Below are positions 7,736-8,393 of a stretch of 8,393 nt of DNA, in pieces. A program made the position numbers and the translations under genes. Position 1 is the stretch's first letter. Each line of letters begins with the position of its first letter. The notes beneath the pieces are model-generated. The model did no database searches and was not told where the DNA came from. It was given only the letters and a program-made list of their open reading frames with translations. Origin of the DNA: Gemmatimonadota bacterium (GTDB lineage Bacteria > Gemmatimonadota > Gemmatimonadetes > Gemmatimonadales > GWC2-71-9); assembly GCA_003222235.1 (NCBI GenBank), contig QHVD01000061.1, positions 1 through 8,393 of the forward strand, in the 5' to 3' direction.

Positions 7736-8393
7736 CTACCGCTTGATCCGCTCCCCCCGGTCCTCGTAGCGGAACACCCATGTGGCAAAGCGGGCGGGCT
7801 CGATCGGATCGTCCGCGGCGAGCCCCGTCCAATCGATGTCGCTCCCCGACTCGGCGGCGCGGCTGCCGCGGCGCTCGGCTTGATCCACCATCTCCTGTGC
7901 CCGCTTGATCCACGTCGCAAACTGGGCAGGGCGCAGATCCACCCACCCCCGCGGGGCGGCCTCGCGCGGATCCACGCCATCTCCCGGCACCACGATCACG
8001 CTCCCCCGGTACAGGCGCTCCCCGTCGGGCGCGAGGATGGGAATGCCGACCGAGAGAATATGGCTCCGCAGCCCCCGGTCGCGCTCGACCAGGGCATGGG
8101 CCTCCGAAGCGAGCTCCTGGGACCTGGAGTTGCCCAGGGCTCGAACGCTGGGCCGCAGCAGGGAGCAGAGGTACGACTCGAACAGCAGTTTCGTGAGCCG
8201 CGGCGGCCCGAGCATCTCATAGGCCACGCCGCGCGTCTTGGAGCGGCGCTCGAGCGCACGCAGGTGGTCGAGGGCGTAGCCGCGCAGCATCGCCGCGCGG
8301 TACGTGGGACCGGCGGTGGAGGCGTCCAGGGCGGCGACGATGTCCTTGCCGGTCGGGCGCCCCTCCAGCTCCATGAGCACGTACTCGGCGACC
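7736..8393 (-). CDS. Unrecognised protein, C-terminal 218 residues (5' end outside window)
   Basis: The frame is open to the right edge of the window. A GTG at 8380 and an ATG at 8374 are possible starts, but neither has a good ribosome-binding site and the reading continues upstream as VAEYVLMELEG, so I treat it as a fragment of a longer protein. I do not recognise the family. It is mostly soluble: a helical region (PTYRAAMLRGYALDHLRALERR), a beta-like stretch (SHILSVGIPILAPDGERLY, then GSVIVVPGDG), then two copies of a short motif 44 residues apart, RPAQFATWI and EPARFATWV, separated by a charged segment. The C-terminus is basic (GERIKR). No signal peptide, membrane helix or catalytic motif stands out in the visible part. 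It ends with TAG 4 nt before the HEAT gene, so the two are very probably co-transcribed. Codon use matches the neighbours. Confidence 0.78.
   Translation of the reverse strand, partial: VAEYVLMELEGRPTGKDIVAALDASTAGPTYRAAMLRGYALDHLRALERRSKTRGVAYEMLGPPRLTKLLFESYLCSLLRPSVRALGNSRSQELASEAHALVERDRGLRSHILSVGIPILAPDGERLYRGSVIVVPGDGVDPREAAPRGWVDLRPAQFATWIKRAQEMVDQAERRGSRAAESGSDIDWTGLAADDPIEPARFATWVFRYEDRGERIKR

Noticed and set aside
6226..7746. A 506-codon open frame on the plus strand
   Set aside because: It is antisense to the HEAT gene, with low-complexity Arg/Gly/Pro/Gln-rich translation and no recognisable domain; the minus-strand HEAT repeats are convincing.
7732..7980. An 83-residue N-terminal extension of the HEAT protein
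   Set aside because: It would overlap the end of the previous gene in another frame and is Arg/Gly/Ser-rich; the ATG at 7731 lies 4 nt after the previous stop and begins the recognisable domain.

Overview
The window is one strand-coherent, very GC-rich stretch of bacterial chromosome. All supportable genes read on the minus strand, so biological 5'->3' order runs from high to low coordinates. Almost every codon ends in G or C, and long open frames on the other strand are an artefact of that composition. Composition, gene content and the HEAT-repeat protein next to moxR suggest a Gemmatimonadota-like or similar soil/sediment bacterium. That is an impression from gene style, not a proven placement.

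Layout in transcription order: (1) the 3' part of an unrecognised protein (8393-7736); (2) a HEAT-repeat protein with an N-terminal 'YPPSHP' domain (7731-6178); (3) a MoxR-family AAA+ ATPase (6181-5204); (4) a DUF58 protein with a VWA-like fold (5207-4266); (5) a short BatD-like membrane protein (4269-3367); (6) BatA, a membrane-anchored VWA protein (3370-2390); (7) a BatB-BatC fusion, a VWA domain followed by periplasmic TPRs and a glycine-rich tail (2390-726); (8) the N-terminal part of BatD, which runs off the left edge (729-1). This is a Bat ('Bacteroides aerotolerance') / MoxR-VWA operon. The six junctions from the HEAT gene through batD all overlap stop-to-start (ATGA, GTGA or TGATG), and the only intergenic gap is 4 nt. 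No promoter, terminator, RNA gene, mobile element or CRISPR array is visible, and no gene-free stretch exists.

Inferred joint function: MoxR is a cytoplasmic AAA+ ATPase of a class that commonly works with VWA-domain partners. DUF58 is the cytoplasmic VWA partner. BatA and BatB present two VWA domains with intact metal-binding (MIDAS) residues on the periplasmic face, while the BatC TPR part, BatD and the BatD-like protein supply periplasmic interaction surfaces. Such operons have been linked to envelope and oxidative-stress tolerance, but the biochemical activity is not settled. The least ordinary points are the BatB-BatC fusion, the BatD-like protein standing where a small DUF4381-type gene is often found, an 8-bp tandem repeat encoding part of that protein's signal segment, a run of guanine blocks in the fusion's linker, and the two poorly characterised genes leading the chain.
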